A stretch of 64,000 bases of DNA from Streptomyces luteogriseus (GTDB taxonomy: Bacteria; Actinomycetota; Actinomycetes; Streptomycetales; Streptomycetaceae). This document shows positions 33,865 to 42,507 of this stretch, one piece after another. The stretch covers positions 1,550,001-1,614,000 of the forward strand of contig NZ_JACHMS010000001.1 of NCBI RefSeq assembly GCF_014205055.1, read 5' to 3'. Made by a program: the position numbers and the translations under genes. The stretch's first letter is position 1; each line of letters starts with the position of its first letter. The notes beneath the pieces are model-generated. The model saw only the letters and a list, made by a program, of their open reading frames with translations, was not told the origin of the DNA and did not search any database.

Positions 33865-34434
33865 ATGGAACGAGGCACAGACCCCGGGCGGTCGGCTCTG
33901 ATCGTGATCGACATGATCAACACCTACGACCACGAGGACGCCGAGCTTCTCGTGCCGTCCGCGGAGCAGGTCGTCCCGGTCCTGACCGAGTTGCTCGGCC
34001 GGGCCCGGGAGGCGGACGTCCCCGTGATCTACGTGAACGACAATTTCGGGGCGTGGCGCTCGCACCACGGAGAGCTGCTGGACGCGGCCCTGTCCCAGCG
34101 GCACGCCCACCTGATCGAGCCGATCCGGCCGGACGACCGGTCGCTCTTCGTCATGAAGGCCCGCCACTCGGTGTTCTTCGAGACGCCCCTGTCCTACCTC
34201 CTGTGGAGCCTGGGCGTCGGACACGTGGTCCTGACGGGCCAGGTCACCGAGCAGTGCGTCCTCTACTCCGCCCTGGACGCGCACATCCGCCATCTGGAGG
34301 TGACGGTGCCGAGGGACGCCGTCGCCTCGATCCACCCCCACCTGGCGTCAGCGGCCCTGGAGATGATGGAGCGCAACATGGGCGCCCGCATCGTCGCGGC
34401 GAAGGAGACCGACTTCGCGCCCCCCGGCGCCTGA
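33865..34434 (+). CDS. Isochorismatase-family cysteine hydrolase
   Basis: A 189-residue member of the isochorismatase/nicotinamidase family. The catalytic Asp is in LIVIDMINTYDH, the Lys in LFVMKARHSVFFETPL, and the Cys in GQVTEQCVLYSALDA. The substrate is unknown; amides of the nicotinamide or isochorismate type are usual. ATG at 33865 follows GGGCGGAGG. It comes directly after a scarred region. Confidence 0.85.
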   Translation: MERGTDPGRSALIVIDMINTYDHEDAELLVPSAEQVVPVLTELLGRAREADVPVIYVNDNFGAWRSHHGELLDAALSQRHAHLIEPIRPDDRSLFVMKARHSVFFETPLSYLLWSLGVGHVVLTGQVTEQCVLYSALDAHIRHLEVTVPRDAVASIHPHLASAALEMMERNMGARIVAAKETDFAPPGA

Positions 34435-34461
34435 GACCTTCCTTCACTTCGCCGCCCTTAG

Positions 34462-34475
34462 CTGACTAAAGTCAG
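34462..34475 (+). promoter_or_regulatory. Palindrome just before the MarR-GNAT gene
   Basis: CTGACTAAAGTCAG is a perfect 6-2-6 inverted repeat ending three bases before the ATG at 34479. MarR proteins usually bind such repeats and repress themselves. No Shine-Dalgarno is visible, so the message may be leaderless. Confidence 0.5.
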
Positions 34476-34478
34476 AGA

Positions 34479-35363
34479 ATGACGAAGGAGCAGGTGGAGC
34501 AGGTACGGCGCTTCAACCGGACGGTCGCCGAGCGGGTGGGGGTCCTGCACGACCGCTATCTCGGCGGTGCGCGTCCCTACGGCCAGGCGCGGCTGCTGTG
34601 GCAGATCGGTGACGGCGGCACGCACGACCTCCGCGGGGTACGGGAGCGGCTCGGTCTCGACTCGGGCTACGTGAGCCGGTTGCTGCGGGCACTCGAGCGG
34701 GACGGCCTCGTCACCGTCGAACCCCACCCCGACGACCGGCGGGTCCGCACCGTGCGGCTGACCGAGGCCGGCGGACGGGAGCGCGCGCTGCTCGACGACC
34801 GCAGCGACGCACTCGCCGCCTCCCTCCTCGACCCGCTCGACGCCCGGCAGCGGGAGCGGCTGACCTCCGCCATGGCGGAGGTCGAGCGACTTCTGACCGC
34901 CTCGACGGTCCATCTGGAAGAACTCGACCCCGATCATCCGGACGCCGCGCACTGCCTGCGGTCCTACGCCGCCGAGCTGAGGGAACTCTTCGACGGCGGC
35001 TTCGACCCCGCCCACAGTCTGCTGCCCGACCCGCGCGAACTGCGCGCTCCGCGCGGGCTGTTCCTCGTCGCTCGGCTGCACGGCGAGCCGGTGGGCTGCG
35101 CCGGGCTCAAGCTGTCGGCCGGGGCCCCCGCGGAGATCAAGCGGTTGTGGGTCTCCCCGCGGTCCAGAGGTCTCGGCCTGGCCCGGCGCCTGCTGTCCGA
35201 ACTCGAGGCCCGCGCCGCCCGGCACGGCAGCGACCGGGTGCGGCTCGACACCAACAAGGCGCTGACGGCGGCCACTCGTCTCTACCGCGACAGCGGGTAC
35301 ACCGAGGTCGCCGCCTTCAACGACGAGCCCTACGCCCACCACTGGTTCGAGAAGCCGCTGTGA
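34479..35363 (+). CDS. MarR-type regulator fused to a GNAT acetyltransferase
   Basis: A 294-residue fusion. Residues about 1-150 are a MarR winged helix (LRGVRERLGLDSGYVSRLLRALERDGLVTVEPHPDDRRVRTVRLT). Residues about 170-294 are a GNAT domain (LFLVARLHGEPVGCAGLKL, LWVSPRSRGLGLARRLLSELE and LYRDSGYTEV). This fusion occurs across bacteria; the GNAT part may sense or modify the ligand, or act on it as an acetyltransferase. A palindrome immediately before the ATG suggests self-regulation. It lies after the isochorismatase gene and need not be co-transcribed with it. Confidence 0.85.
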   Translation: MTKEQVEQVRRFNRTVAERVGVLHDRYLGGARPYGQARLLWQIGDGGTHDLRGVRERLGLDSGYVSRLLRALERDGLVTVEPHPDDRRVRTVRLTEAGGRERALLDDRSDALAASLLDPLDARQRERLTSAMAEVERLLTASTVHLEELDPDHPDAAHCLRSYAAELRELFDGGFDPAHSLLPDPRELRAPRGLFLVARLHGEPVGCAGLKLSAGAPAEIKRLWVSPRSRGLGLARRLLSELEARAARHGSDRVRLDTNKALTAATRLYRDSGYTEVAAFNDEPYAHHWFEKPL

Positions 35364-35382
35364 ACAGGGGCGCCCGTCGGGC

Positions 35383-36804
35383 TCAGCCGCAGCGGCGGCC
35401 GGAGTTGATGCAGCTCACGGCCTGCTTCATCAGCCGCTCGGGCATCGCGTTGATGAAATCGCCGTGGTCGGTGATCGGCTTGTGCAGCGACTCGGGGAAG
35501 CTGTCCACGGCGAAGGCGGTGCTGCCGGCCAGACCGCTGTAGGTGAGGCGCTGTACGAGCTGCGGGACCGCCTTGAACCCGGCCGGGCACCTGCCCCGGG
35601 CGTCGGCGAAGGCGACATGACTGCGGTGGTTGGCGCTGTCGGTGTTCCGGCCGTCCCAGCAGCTCTGGAACCGCTCGGTGCGGACCACCTCGCTGCCGGC
35701 GGGGCAGATCGGGTACTTGTCCTTGAGCTGGACGCGGTTCTCGAAACCGGTGCAGGACCAGGCCGCGTTGGCGTTGGCGCCGCCGTTGGCGTTGGCCTTG
35801 GCGTCACCGGTGATGATGCGCAGGAAGCGCGGCATGGCGACCACCTTGGTGGTGGGGCTGCCGACGAAGGTGAGACTCGCAGACGTGGGGGTGAGGATCT
35901 TGCCGATGTTGCCCTCGGCTCCACCGCCGGGCTTGCCCGCGTCCGCCTGCTCGACTCCGCCGCGGTCGCGCAGCACCGGCCAGTAGTAGGTCGACCGGTC
36001 ACCATTGGTGCATGTGGTGTCCGCCGCGGCCAGGGTGTCGTCCGTCGTGAAGGCGTCGACGCCTATGGCGCCGACGTAGTCGTGGGTGTGGTGGGCCCCG
36101 TTGCCCACTCCCGGGGCGACGATCACGTTGTCGGAGTTGTGCCGGCCTTCCGCGTTGACACCGCAACGGGTCTTGAACACGCCCTTGGAGGCGTTGCGGC
36201 CGCTCCGGGGCCGGGCGGGCACGTTGGGGGCGACCTTGGTGATGTCCACGAAGTCCTCGGGTACCGGGCCGTTGCCGGCAGCCGGTGACGGGCTCGCTCC
36301 CTGCCCTTGCTGCCCCTGCTGACCTTGCTGTCCCTGGCCCTGCTGCCCCCGGCCCTGCTGTCCCCGGCCGCCCGCGAGCGTGCAGGCGGCCAGGCCGCTC
36401 AGACCCTGCGGACGGGGTGCGCCCGTGCGGCTGATCGCGAGGGCGATGCGGTCGACGGTGGCGGTCCGCTTGTCCTTCAGGGGGCCGAGGATCGCGTTCT
36501 GCACGAAGTCCGGACCGCCCTGGCCGCGCGTGGTGGCCAGCCGATTGCCCGCCTCGGCGATCTGGGACCGCAGCAGTTCCAGATTGCGGTCGACCTCCGC
36601 ACGCGCCTGTTGGGGCACGTCCGGCAGCCGGTCGGCCACCGAGGGGCAGGAAATGGGTGAGGCCGCGCGGGTGGTGGCACGGGGGGCGTCGGTCGCGTTG
36701 GCCTGCATGGTGACCAGCGCGAGTCCGACACCGCCCGCGGCCAGCCCGGCGACCAGGACGATCGCGTTGCGCCGCTTCCGGTTGCGCCTGTGTCCCTGGT
36801 TCAT
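35383..36804 (-). CDS. DUF1996 secreted protein with a Gln/Gly repeat linker
   Basis: A 473-residue exported protein. An N-terminal basic stretch and hydrophobic segment (AIVLVAGLAAGGVGLALVTM) form a signal or anchor. A helical region follows, then a low-complexity linker of GQQGQ-type repeats, and the C-terminal DUF1996 domain, with FKTRCGVNAEGRHNSDNVIV, NGAHHTHDYVG and FQSCWDGRNTDSANHRSH. DUF1996 proteins are secreted in actinobacteria and fungi and their activity is unknown; the conserved His and Cys residues suggest metal binding. I chose the first ATG, which follows AAAGGTCACC. Confidence 0.8.
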   Translation of the reverse strand: MNQGHRRNRKRRNAIVLVAGLAAGGVGLALVTMQANATDAPRATTRAASPISCPSVADRLPDVPQQARAEVDRNLELLRSQIAEAGNRLATTRGQGGPDFVQNAILGPLKDKRTATVDRIALAISRTGAPRPQGLSGLAACTLAGGRGQQGRGQQGQGQQGQQGQQGQGASPSPAAGNGPVPEDFVDITKVAPNVPARPRSGRNASKGVFKTRCGVNAEGRHNSDNVIVAPGVGNGAHHTHDYVGAIGVDAFTTDDTLAAADTTCTNGDRSTYYWPVLRDRGGVEQADAGKPGGGAEGNIGKILTPTSASLTFVGSPTTKVVAMPRFLRIITGDAKANANGGANANAAWSCTGFENRVQLKDKYPICPAGSEVVRTERFQSCWDGRNTDSANHRSHVAFADARGRCPAGFKAVPQLVQRLTYSGLAGSTAFAVDSFPESLHKPITDHGDFINAMPERLMKQAVSCINSGRRCG

Positions 36805-36927
36805 GGTGACCTTTCCGTTCCTGTGTCAGGTGTGACCACCGTGACCGCTGGGACGAGGGCCGACCACTGGTTCCGACTGTGCGTCACCGTCGCGTAAGAA
36901 CTGGCACCTTGGCGTCCGCCCCGCCGT

Positions 36928-37704
36928 TCAGCGGTGCTCGGGGTTGTCCGCGCCGGGGCGGCAGCCTGCGTCCCATTGCGCGCGCTGGTTGCCGTGGGCC
37001 GGAATTCCTCCGGCGCGTTTCAGCAGGGCCGCGATGTGCATCAGGTTCCAGGTCATGAAGCTGGTGTTGCGGTTGGTGAAGTCGTTCTCCGGGCCGCCGG
37101 AGTCAGGGTCCAGGTACGACGGCCCGGGGCCTGCCGCGCCGATCCAGCCGGCGTCCGCCTGGGGCGGGATCGTGTAGCCGAGGTGCTGGAGGCTGTAGAG
37201 GACGTTCATCGCGCAGTGCTTGACGCCGTCCTCGTTGCCGGTGATGAGACAACCGCCGACGCGACCGTAGTAGGCGTACTGCCCCTGCGAGTTGAGCAGC
37301 GAGGAGCAGGCGTAGAGGCGCTCGATGACCTGCTTGGTGACGGAGCTGTTGTCGCCCAGCCAGATGGGGCCGGCCAGGACGAGGATGTCCGCCGCCATGA
37401 CCCTCTCGTACAGTTCCGGCCACACGTCCGTGGCGAAGCCGTGCTCCGTCATGTCCGGGTAGACGCCGGGTGCGATGTCGTGGTCGACGGCGCGGATCAG
37501 GTCCGTGGCCACTCCGGCGCTCTCCATGATGGAGCGGCTCTTGTCGATCAGGCCCTGGGTGTGGCTGCGCTGCGGGGACGGTTTGAGGGTGCAGTTGACG
37601 TAGAGGGCGGTCAGGTCGTCGAAGCCGTGGACGGCGTCGGGTGCGGAGAGGGCTGCCATGAGGGCAGGGTCTCGCGGCAGGCCCGGTTTGTTGCGGTTCG
37701 GCAC
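36928..37704 (-). CDS. Flavodoxin-like NAD(P)H:FMN oxidoreductase
   Basis: A 258-residue protein of the flavodoxin-like/NADPH-dependent FMN reductase fold. TALYVNCTLKPSPQRSHTQG carries the phosphate-binding loop, ILVLAGPIWLGDNSSVTKQVIERL the second FMN loop, and YYGRVGGCLITGNEDG the third. The C-terminal region has a Trp- and Asn-rich segment. The substrate is unknown. The GTG at 37704 is used; an internal ATG near 37659 is possible. Confidence 0.75.
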   Translation of the reverse strand: MPNRNKPGLPRDPALMAALSAPDAVHGFDDLTALYVNCTLKPSPQRSHTQGLIDKSRSIMESAGVATDLIRAVDHDIAPGVYPDMTEHGFATDVWPELYERVMAADILVLAGPIWLGDNSSVTKQVIERLYACSSLLNSQGQYAYYGRVGGCLITGNEDGVKHCAMNVLYSLQHLGYTIPPQADAGWIGAAGPGPSYLDPDSGGPENDFTNRNTSFMTWNLMHIAALLKRAGGIPAHGNQRAQWDAGCRPGADNPEHR

Positions 37705-37783
37705 ACCCGTGCCCGTCTTACGGAGTCATGACGTACGGCCGCGTTCCCGTGAGGCGACGGCCGTGGGCGCCTAGCGTGCCCGT

Positions 37784-38785
37784 ATGCGCGTACTGGTCAC
37801 CGGCGGTGCCGGGTTCATCGGGTCCCACGTGGTCGCCACCCTGCGGGAGCGGGGGCACGAGGCGGTCGTGTTCGACGTGCGGGAGGATCCCGCGGCCGAC
37901 GTGCGGGACGCCGCGGCGGTGCGGCGGGCCCTCGCCGGTGTGGACGCCGTGTGCCACCAGGCCGCGAAGGTCGGGCTGGGCAACGGGGTCGCCGACGCGG
38001 CGGACTACGTCTCGCACAACGACCTGGGCACGGCCGTGCTGCTCGCGGCCATGGCGGAGGCGGGTGTGCGGACCCTTGTGCTCGCCGGGTCGATGGTCGT
38101 GTACGGCGAGGGACGGTACGCCTGCGCTCGGCACGGGGTGGTGAGGCCCGGGCCGCGGGCCGTGGCCGAGCTCGACGCGGGCCGGTTCGAGCCCCCGTGC
38201 CCGGTGTGCGGGGAGGACCTCTCCCCGGGGCTGGTCCGCGAGGACGCCCCGGCCGATCCGCGGAACGTGTACGCGACGACCAAGCTCGCCCAGGAGCATC
38301 TGGCCGCCTCCTGGGCCCGCTGTACCGGGGGGTCGGCGGTGTCGCTGCGCTACCACAACGTGTACGGGCCAGGCATGCCCCGGGACACCCCCTATGCCGG
38401 TGTCGCCTCCTTCTTCCGCTCGGCGCTCGCCCGGGGCGAGTCCCCGCGGGTGTTCGAGGACGGGCGGCAGCGCAGGGACTTCGTGCACGTCCGGGACGTG
38501 GCGGCGGCGAACGCCGTGGCGCTGGAGGCCCCGGCCGCGTCCGGCGCACTCACCGCGTACAACACCGGCAGCGGCGACCCGCACACCGTCGGCGAGATGG
38601 CGCGGGCACTGGCCGCCGCGTACGGCGGGCCCGAGCCGGTCGTCACGGGCGAGTACCGGCTCGGGGACGTCCGGCACATCACCGCGGACTCGTCGCGGTT
38701 GCGGGCGGAGTCGGGGTGGAAGCCGGAGACCGGCTTCGAGGAGGGCATGACGGAGTTCGCGCGAGCGGGGATGCGCGGGGCGTAG
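37784..38785 (+). CDS. dTDP-L-rhamnose 4-epimerase-like NAD-dependent epimerase
   Basis: A 333-residue extended-SDR epimerase. It has VLVTGGAGFIGSHVV at the N-terminus, Ser in LAGSMVVYGEG and YATTK as the catalytic YxxxK. A small insertion after the Ser region holds a likely zinc site (YACARHGVV, then PPCPVCGEDL), a feature of dTDP-L-rhamnose 4-epimerases. The usual role is making dTDP-6-deoxy-L-talose for cell-surface glycans. No other deoxysugar genes stand nearby, except a glycosyltransferase gene 3 kb on. Confidence 0.7.
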   Translation: MRVLVTGGAGFIGSHVVATLRERGHEAVVFDVREDPAADVRDAAAVRRALAGVDAVCHQAAKVGLGNGVADAADYVSHNDLGTAVLLAAMAEAGVRTLVLAGSMVVYGEGRYACARHGVVRPGPRAVAELDAGRFEPPCPVCGEDLSPGLVREDAPADPRNVYATTKLAQEHLAASWARCTGGSAVSLRYHNVYGPGMPRDTPYAGVASFFRSALARGESPRVFEDGRQRRDFVHVRDVAAANAVALEAPAASGALTAYNTGSGDPHTVGEMARALAAAYGGPEPVVTGEYRLGDVRHITADSSRLRAESGWKPETGFEEGMTEFARAGMRGA

Positions 38786-39195
38786 CCGGCCGGACCGCGG
38801 GCGGCCACCGCGAAACCGGAGCGTCCGTGGGCGCCGGAACGCGGCAGGAGTTCCGCCGCGAACCGGAAGCACCCGCACGCGGCAGGGCCCCACCGCGAAA
38901 CCGCAGGCCTCCCGGACGTCCGCCCACAACGGCGGCACCGGCGCGAGACCGACACACCGGCGGACGTCAACGCGCCGCAGGGGACCAGGGCAAAACCCAG
39001 AGACGCCCGGCACCCGCACGCCGCAGGGGACCACCGCACAACCCAAGGACGTCCGGCACCCGCCCACAACGGCGATCCCGGCGCGAGCCCGGCACACCGG
39101 CCAACGTCAGCAGGCCGCAGGGGACCACCGCGAAGCCGGAGCGTCCGTGGGCGCCGCCACGCCGCAGGGGGGTGCGGCGTGGGCCTCGTGCGGGT
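38786..39195. repeat. Degenerate repeat region between epimerase and histidine kinase
   Basis: This 410-base gap holds about four or five degenerate copies of a 70-100-base pattern built on CGCCGCAGGGGACCACCGCG, GGACGTCCGGCACCCGC and GCCCACAACGGCG. A 32-base direct repeat with one mismatch lies at both ends (38805-38836 and 39125-39156), 320 bases apart. I see no gene and no promoter. Confidence 0.6.
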
Positions 39196-40308
39196 TCACG
39201 ACGCTGCCGCCGGAAGTACCACCTCGAAGCGGCAGCCCCCGGGGATGTTGCGTACGCCGGTCCGGCCCTGGTGGGCTTCCACGATGCCGCGGACGATGGC
39301 GAGGCCCAGGCCCGCGCCCGCCGGGGGCGTCCGGGCGTGCGTGCCGCGCCAGCCGGTGTCGAAGACGCGCGGCAGGTCCTCCTCGGGGATGCCACCGCAG
39401 CCGTCCGTCACGGACAGTACGACGCCCTCGGGGGAGCGCTCGGCCTCGATCGCGACCGTGCCGTCGGCCGGGGTCCGGCGGATCGCGTTGACCAGCAGGT
39501 TGCCCAGCACCCGGCTCATCTCCTTGCCGTCCACCTCCACCGGCACCGGTTCGATGAGGCCGCCCACCAGCCGCACCCCGTGCTCGCGGGCGAGCGGGTC
39601 GACACCGGCGAGGGCATCGCCGACCAGGTCGTACAGGGAGATCCGGGTGGGCGTCAGGGCCAGGGCCCCGGCGTGGATACGGGAGAGCTCGAAGAGGTCG
39701 CCGACCATGCCGTTGAGGCGTTCGACCTCGGTCCGTATCTGCCGGAGGTAGCGGTTCGGGTCGGCGGCGACGCCGTCCTCCAGGGCCTCCGACATGGCGC
39801 GCAGACCGGCCAGCGGGGTGCGCAGGTCATGGGAGATCCAGGCGACGAGTTCACGACGGGAGGTCTCCAGGGCGCGTTCCCGCTCCCGGGACTCGGCGAG
39901 CCTGGCGCTGGTGGCCGCCAGCTCGCGGCTCACCGCCGCGAGTTCGGCCGTGGCGGGACCGCCGGGCGCGGCGAAGTTCCCGCCGTCGCCGAAAGAGCGC
40001 GCGGCCACGGCGAGTTCACGGCTGCGGGCCACGACCCAGCGGCCCAGCAGCAGCGCGGTGGCCAGGGAGACGACGGCCGCCATGGCGACGACCGTCGTGA
40101 CGACGGTCAGGTCGTGCGGCGACAGGAACATCGCCCAGGCGACGACGAGCGTGCCGGCGAGCATCGCGACGACGCCGACCGCCGCCACCACCGCGAGCGA
40201 GACGGTCAGCGAACGGCGGCGGATCAGACGCAGTACGCCCGCTCCCGTCAGACCCGTCGCGGCGGCACCGGCGAAGGCGTACAGGGCGATGAGGAGGTTG
40301 TCTCGCAC
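39196..40308 (-). CDS. Sensor histidine kinase
   Basis: A 370-residue membrane sensor. Several hydrophobic segments in the first 95 residues (SLAVVAAVGVVAMLAGTLVV and VVAMAAVVSLATALLLG) lead to a HAMP-like linker, the H-box LVAWISHDLRTPLAGLR with phospho-acceptor His, the N-box RVLGNLLVNAIRRTP, the G1-box DGCGGIPEEDLPRVFD and the G2-box GAGLGLAIVRGIV. No large extracellular sensor is visible, so it may sense the membrane itself. It starts two bases after the stop of the response regulator gene, so the two are an operon. Confidence 0.88.
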   Translation of the reverse strand: MRDNLLIALYAFAGAAATGLTGAGVLRLIRRRSLTVSLAVVAAVGVVAMLAGTLVVAWAMFLSPHDLTVVTTVVAMAAVVSLATALLLGRWVVARSRELAVAARSFGDGGNFAAPGGPATAELAAVSRELAATSARLAESRERERALETSRRELVAWISHDLRTPLAGLRAMSEALEDGVAADPNRYLRQIRTEVERLNGMVGDLFELSRIHAGALALTPTRISLYDLVGDALAGVDPLAREHGVRLVGGLIEPVPVEVDGKEMSRVLGNLLVNAIRRTPADGTVAIEAERSPEGVVLSVTDGCGGIPEEDLPRVFDTGWRGTHARTPPAGAGLGLAIVRGIVEAHQGRTGVRNIPGGCRFEVVLPAAAS

Positions 40309-40310
40309 GG

Positions 40311-41039
40311 TCAGTCGTCCCCTTCACCGGGTTCGAAGCGGTAGCCCACGCCCCACACGGTCTGGATCAGGCGGGGCCGGGCGGGATCGTCCTCGACCTT
40401 GCCGCGCAGGCGGCGGACGTGGACCGTGACCGTCGACAGGTCGCCGAAGTCCCATCCCCAGACCTCACGCATCAGATCCTCGCGCCCGAAGGCCTGCCCC
40501 GGGTGCCGCAGGAAGAAGGCGAGCAGGTCGAACTCGCGGAGGGTGAGGGCGAGTTCGGTGCCGTTCTTGGTGGCCCGGCGGGCCGCCGGCTCGACGGTCA
40601 GACCCGCCGCTCCCAGCCGGTTCCCCGCGGCTGCGGGGCGGCTGCGGCGCAGCACCGACTCGACACGCAGCACGAGTTCGCGGGGGCTGAAGGGCTTGGT
40701 GACGTAGTCGTCCGCGCCGACCTCCAGGCCCAGGATGCGGTCGTCCTCGTCACCCCGGGCGGTCAGCATGATGACGGGCACGGGGCCGCGGCCGCGGATC
40801 CGCCGGCACACCTCCAGGCCGTCCATACCGGGCAGCATCAGGTCGAGCACGACCAGGTCCGGCCGCCGGGCGGCGGCGCGGGCGAGGGCGGTCGGGCCGT
40901 CGTCGGCGCGGTCCACGGCGTAACCGGCGCGGTCCAGATATCCGGCGACGACCTCGGCGACGGTCGGATCGTCGTCGACGACCAGGATCCTGCGGGACGC
41001 GTCCGCGGTCCCCGGGGGCTCGTACGGCTGTCGGTGCAT
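40311..41039 (-). CDS. OmpR-family response regulator
   Basis: A 242-residue response regulator. The receiver domain (about residues 18-130) has RILVVDDDPTV, the phospho-acceptor Asp in VVLDLMLPGMDG and the Lys in YVTKPFSP. The C-terminal winged helix (about 150-240) has LTLREFDLLAFFLRHPGQAF and LSTVTVHVRRLRGKVE. It is controlled by the kinase encoded directly downstream. ATG at 41039 is set by the family start. The gene is divergent from a glycosyltransferase cluster, which it may regulate. Confidence 0.9.
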   Translation of the reverse strand: MHRQPYEPPGTADASRRILVVDDDPTVAEVVAGYLDRAGYAVDRADDGPTALARAAARRPDLVVLDLMLPGMDGLEVCRRIRGRGPVPVIMLTARGDEDDRILGLEVGADDYVTKPFSPRELVLRVESVLRRSRPAAAGNRLGAAGLTVEPAARRATKNGTELALTLREFDLLAFFLRHPGQAFGREDLMREVWGWDFGDLSTVTVHVRRLRGKVEDDPARPRLIQTVWGVGYRFEPGEGDD

Positions 41040-41161
41040 GCCCCCAGCCTGGCACCGCGCCAGCGCCGGCGGGGGCGCGGGCTCCACTCCGGCCTCGGAC
41101 GTCCGCGTTTCGTAAGGAGCGGCTGTCCGGTATGCCCGGTTCGCGTTCGTAGGGTGAAACC

Positions 41162-41857
41162 GTGACGACGACACCTTCGGACGTCGACGTGGTGCTGCCC
41201 TGCCTGAACGAGGCCGACGCCCTTCCCTGGGTGCTCGAACGGATTCCGCCGGGCTGGCGCGCACTCGTCGTCGACAACGGTTCCACGGATGGTTCGGCCG
41301 AGGTCGCCCGCGCAGGCGGCGCGACCGTGGTGCACGAGCCGCGCCGAGGCTTCGGCGCGGCCTGCCACGCCGGCCTGACGGCCGCCACCGCCGAGGTGGT
41401 GTGCTTCTGCGACTGCGACGCCTCCCTCGACCCGGGGCTCCTGGTCCCCTTCGTGCGCGAGGTGCGCGAGGGCGCGGCCGACCTCGTGCTCGGGCGGCGG
41501 CGTCCGCAGGGGCGGGGCGCATGGCCGCCGCACGCCCGGGCCGGGAATCTCGCGCTCGCGCGGATGCTGCGCCGCCGCACCGGGCTGCGCCTGCACGACC
41601 TCGGCCCCCTGCGCGCCGCCCGCCGGGAGCCGCTGCTCTCCCTCGGTCTCAGCGACCGGCGCAGCGGCTATCCGCTCCAGATGGTCGTCCGCGCGGCCGA
41701 CGCGGGCTGGCGGATCGCCGAGCACGACGTGCCGTACCTGCCGCGCACCGGCGCCTCAAAGGTGACGGGCACGTGGCGCGGTACCTGGCAGGCCGTTCGG
41801 GACATGAGCCGCGTCCTGGCCGAAACGCCCGTACCCGAAGGGGGAACCGTCCGTTGA
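41162..41857 (+). CDS. Family 2 glycosyltransferase
   Basis: A 231-residue GT-A transferase. DVVLPCLNEADALPWVLERI opens it, ALVVDNGSTDGSAEVA binds the nucleotide, and CFCDCDASLDPGLL contains the metal-binding DxD. RLHDLGPLRAARREPLLSLGL is typical of dolichol-phosphate-mannose-like enzymes. It has no membrane segment and would work on the cytoplasmic face. Its TGA overlaps a TTG start of the next gene. It is first in a group of three transfer enzymes. Confidence 0.85.
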   Translation: MTTTPSDVDVVLPCLNEADALPWVLERIPPGWRALVVDNGSTDGSAEVARAGGATVVHEPRRGFGAACHAGLTAATAEVVCFCDCDASLDPGLLVPFVREVREGAADLVLGRRRPQGRGAWPPHARAGNLALARMLRRRTGLRLHDLGPLRAARREPLLSLGLSDRRSGYPLQMVVRAADAGWRIAEHDVPYLPRTGASKVTGTWRGTWQAVRDMSRVLAETPVPEGGTVR

Positions 41858-42507
41858 ACACGCTCCTCGTCATCGCCAAGGAGCCACGGCCGGGCCGGGT
41901 GAAGACGCGGCTCACGCCGCCGTTCACACCCGAGGAGGCTGCCGGACTCGCGGAAGCGTCCCTGACGGACACGCTGCACGCGGTGGCCGCCACGCCCGCC
42001 ACCCGGCGCGTCCTCGTGCTCGACGGTGCCCCCGGCCCCTGGCTGCCGCCCGGCTTCGACGTCGTGGCGCAGTGCGCGGGCGGCCTGGACGAGCGGCTGG
42101 CGAAGGCCTTCGCGGGCTGTGCCGGTCCGGCCCTGCTCATCGGCATGGACACCCCGCAGGTGACCCCGGACCTGCTCACCGTCGACTTCGCCGACTGCGA
42201 CGCCTGGTTCGGCCCGGCGGAGGACGGCGGCTTCTGGGCCCTGGGCCTGGCCTGCCCGGACCCCGCCCTGCTGCGGGGTGTGCCCATGTCGACGCCGATG
42301 ACGGGCGCCGTGCAGCGGGAGCGGCTGGTCGCCGCGGGACTGCGTGTGCGCGACCTGCCGAGGCTGCGGGACGTCGACACCGCCCCCGACGCCCACGCGG
42401 TCGCCGCGCTGGCTCCGCGAGGGCGCTTCGCGGCCCGGCTGGCCCGCTGTCCGGTGGCCGCGGAAACCGCCGCCGAGCCGGTGTCGCGTCCGGTCGGCCC
42501 CCGATGA
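41854..42507 (+). CDS. DUF2064/TIGR04282-type glycosyltransferase-like protein, TTG start
   Basis: A 217-residue protein with the pattern of the DUF2064 family: LLVIAKEPRPGRVKTRLTPP, then ALLIGMDTPQVTPDLL and WFGPAEDGGFWALGL. It has a nucleotidyltransferase/glycosyltransferase-A fold and often follows a GT2 gene. It begins at TTG (41854), the only start that fits the family; TTGA overlaps the upstream stop, and GAAGGGGGAA lies eight bases before. The reaction is unknown. Confidence 0.8.
   Translation: MNTLLVIAKEPRPGRVKTRLTPPFTPEEAAGLAEASLTDTLHAVAATPATRRVLVLDGAPGPWLPPGFDVVAQCAGGLDERLAKAFAGCAGPALLIGMDTPQVTPDLLTVDFADCDAWFGPAEDGGFWALGLACPDPALLRGVPMSTPMTGAVQRERLVAAGLRVRDLPRLRDVDTAPDAHAVAALAPRGRFAARLARCPVAAETAAEPVSRPVGPR

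Noticed and set aside
37718..39097. A 459-codon minus-strand frame through the epimerase gene and the repeat block
   Set aside because: It mainly reads the antisense of the epimerase; the repeat part is low complexity and no start is supported.
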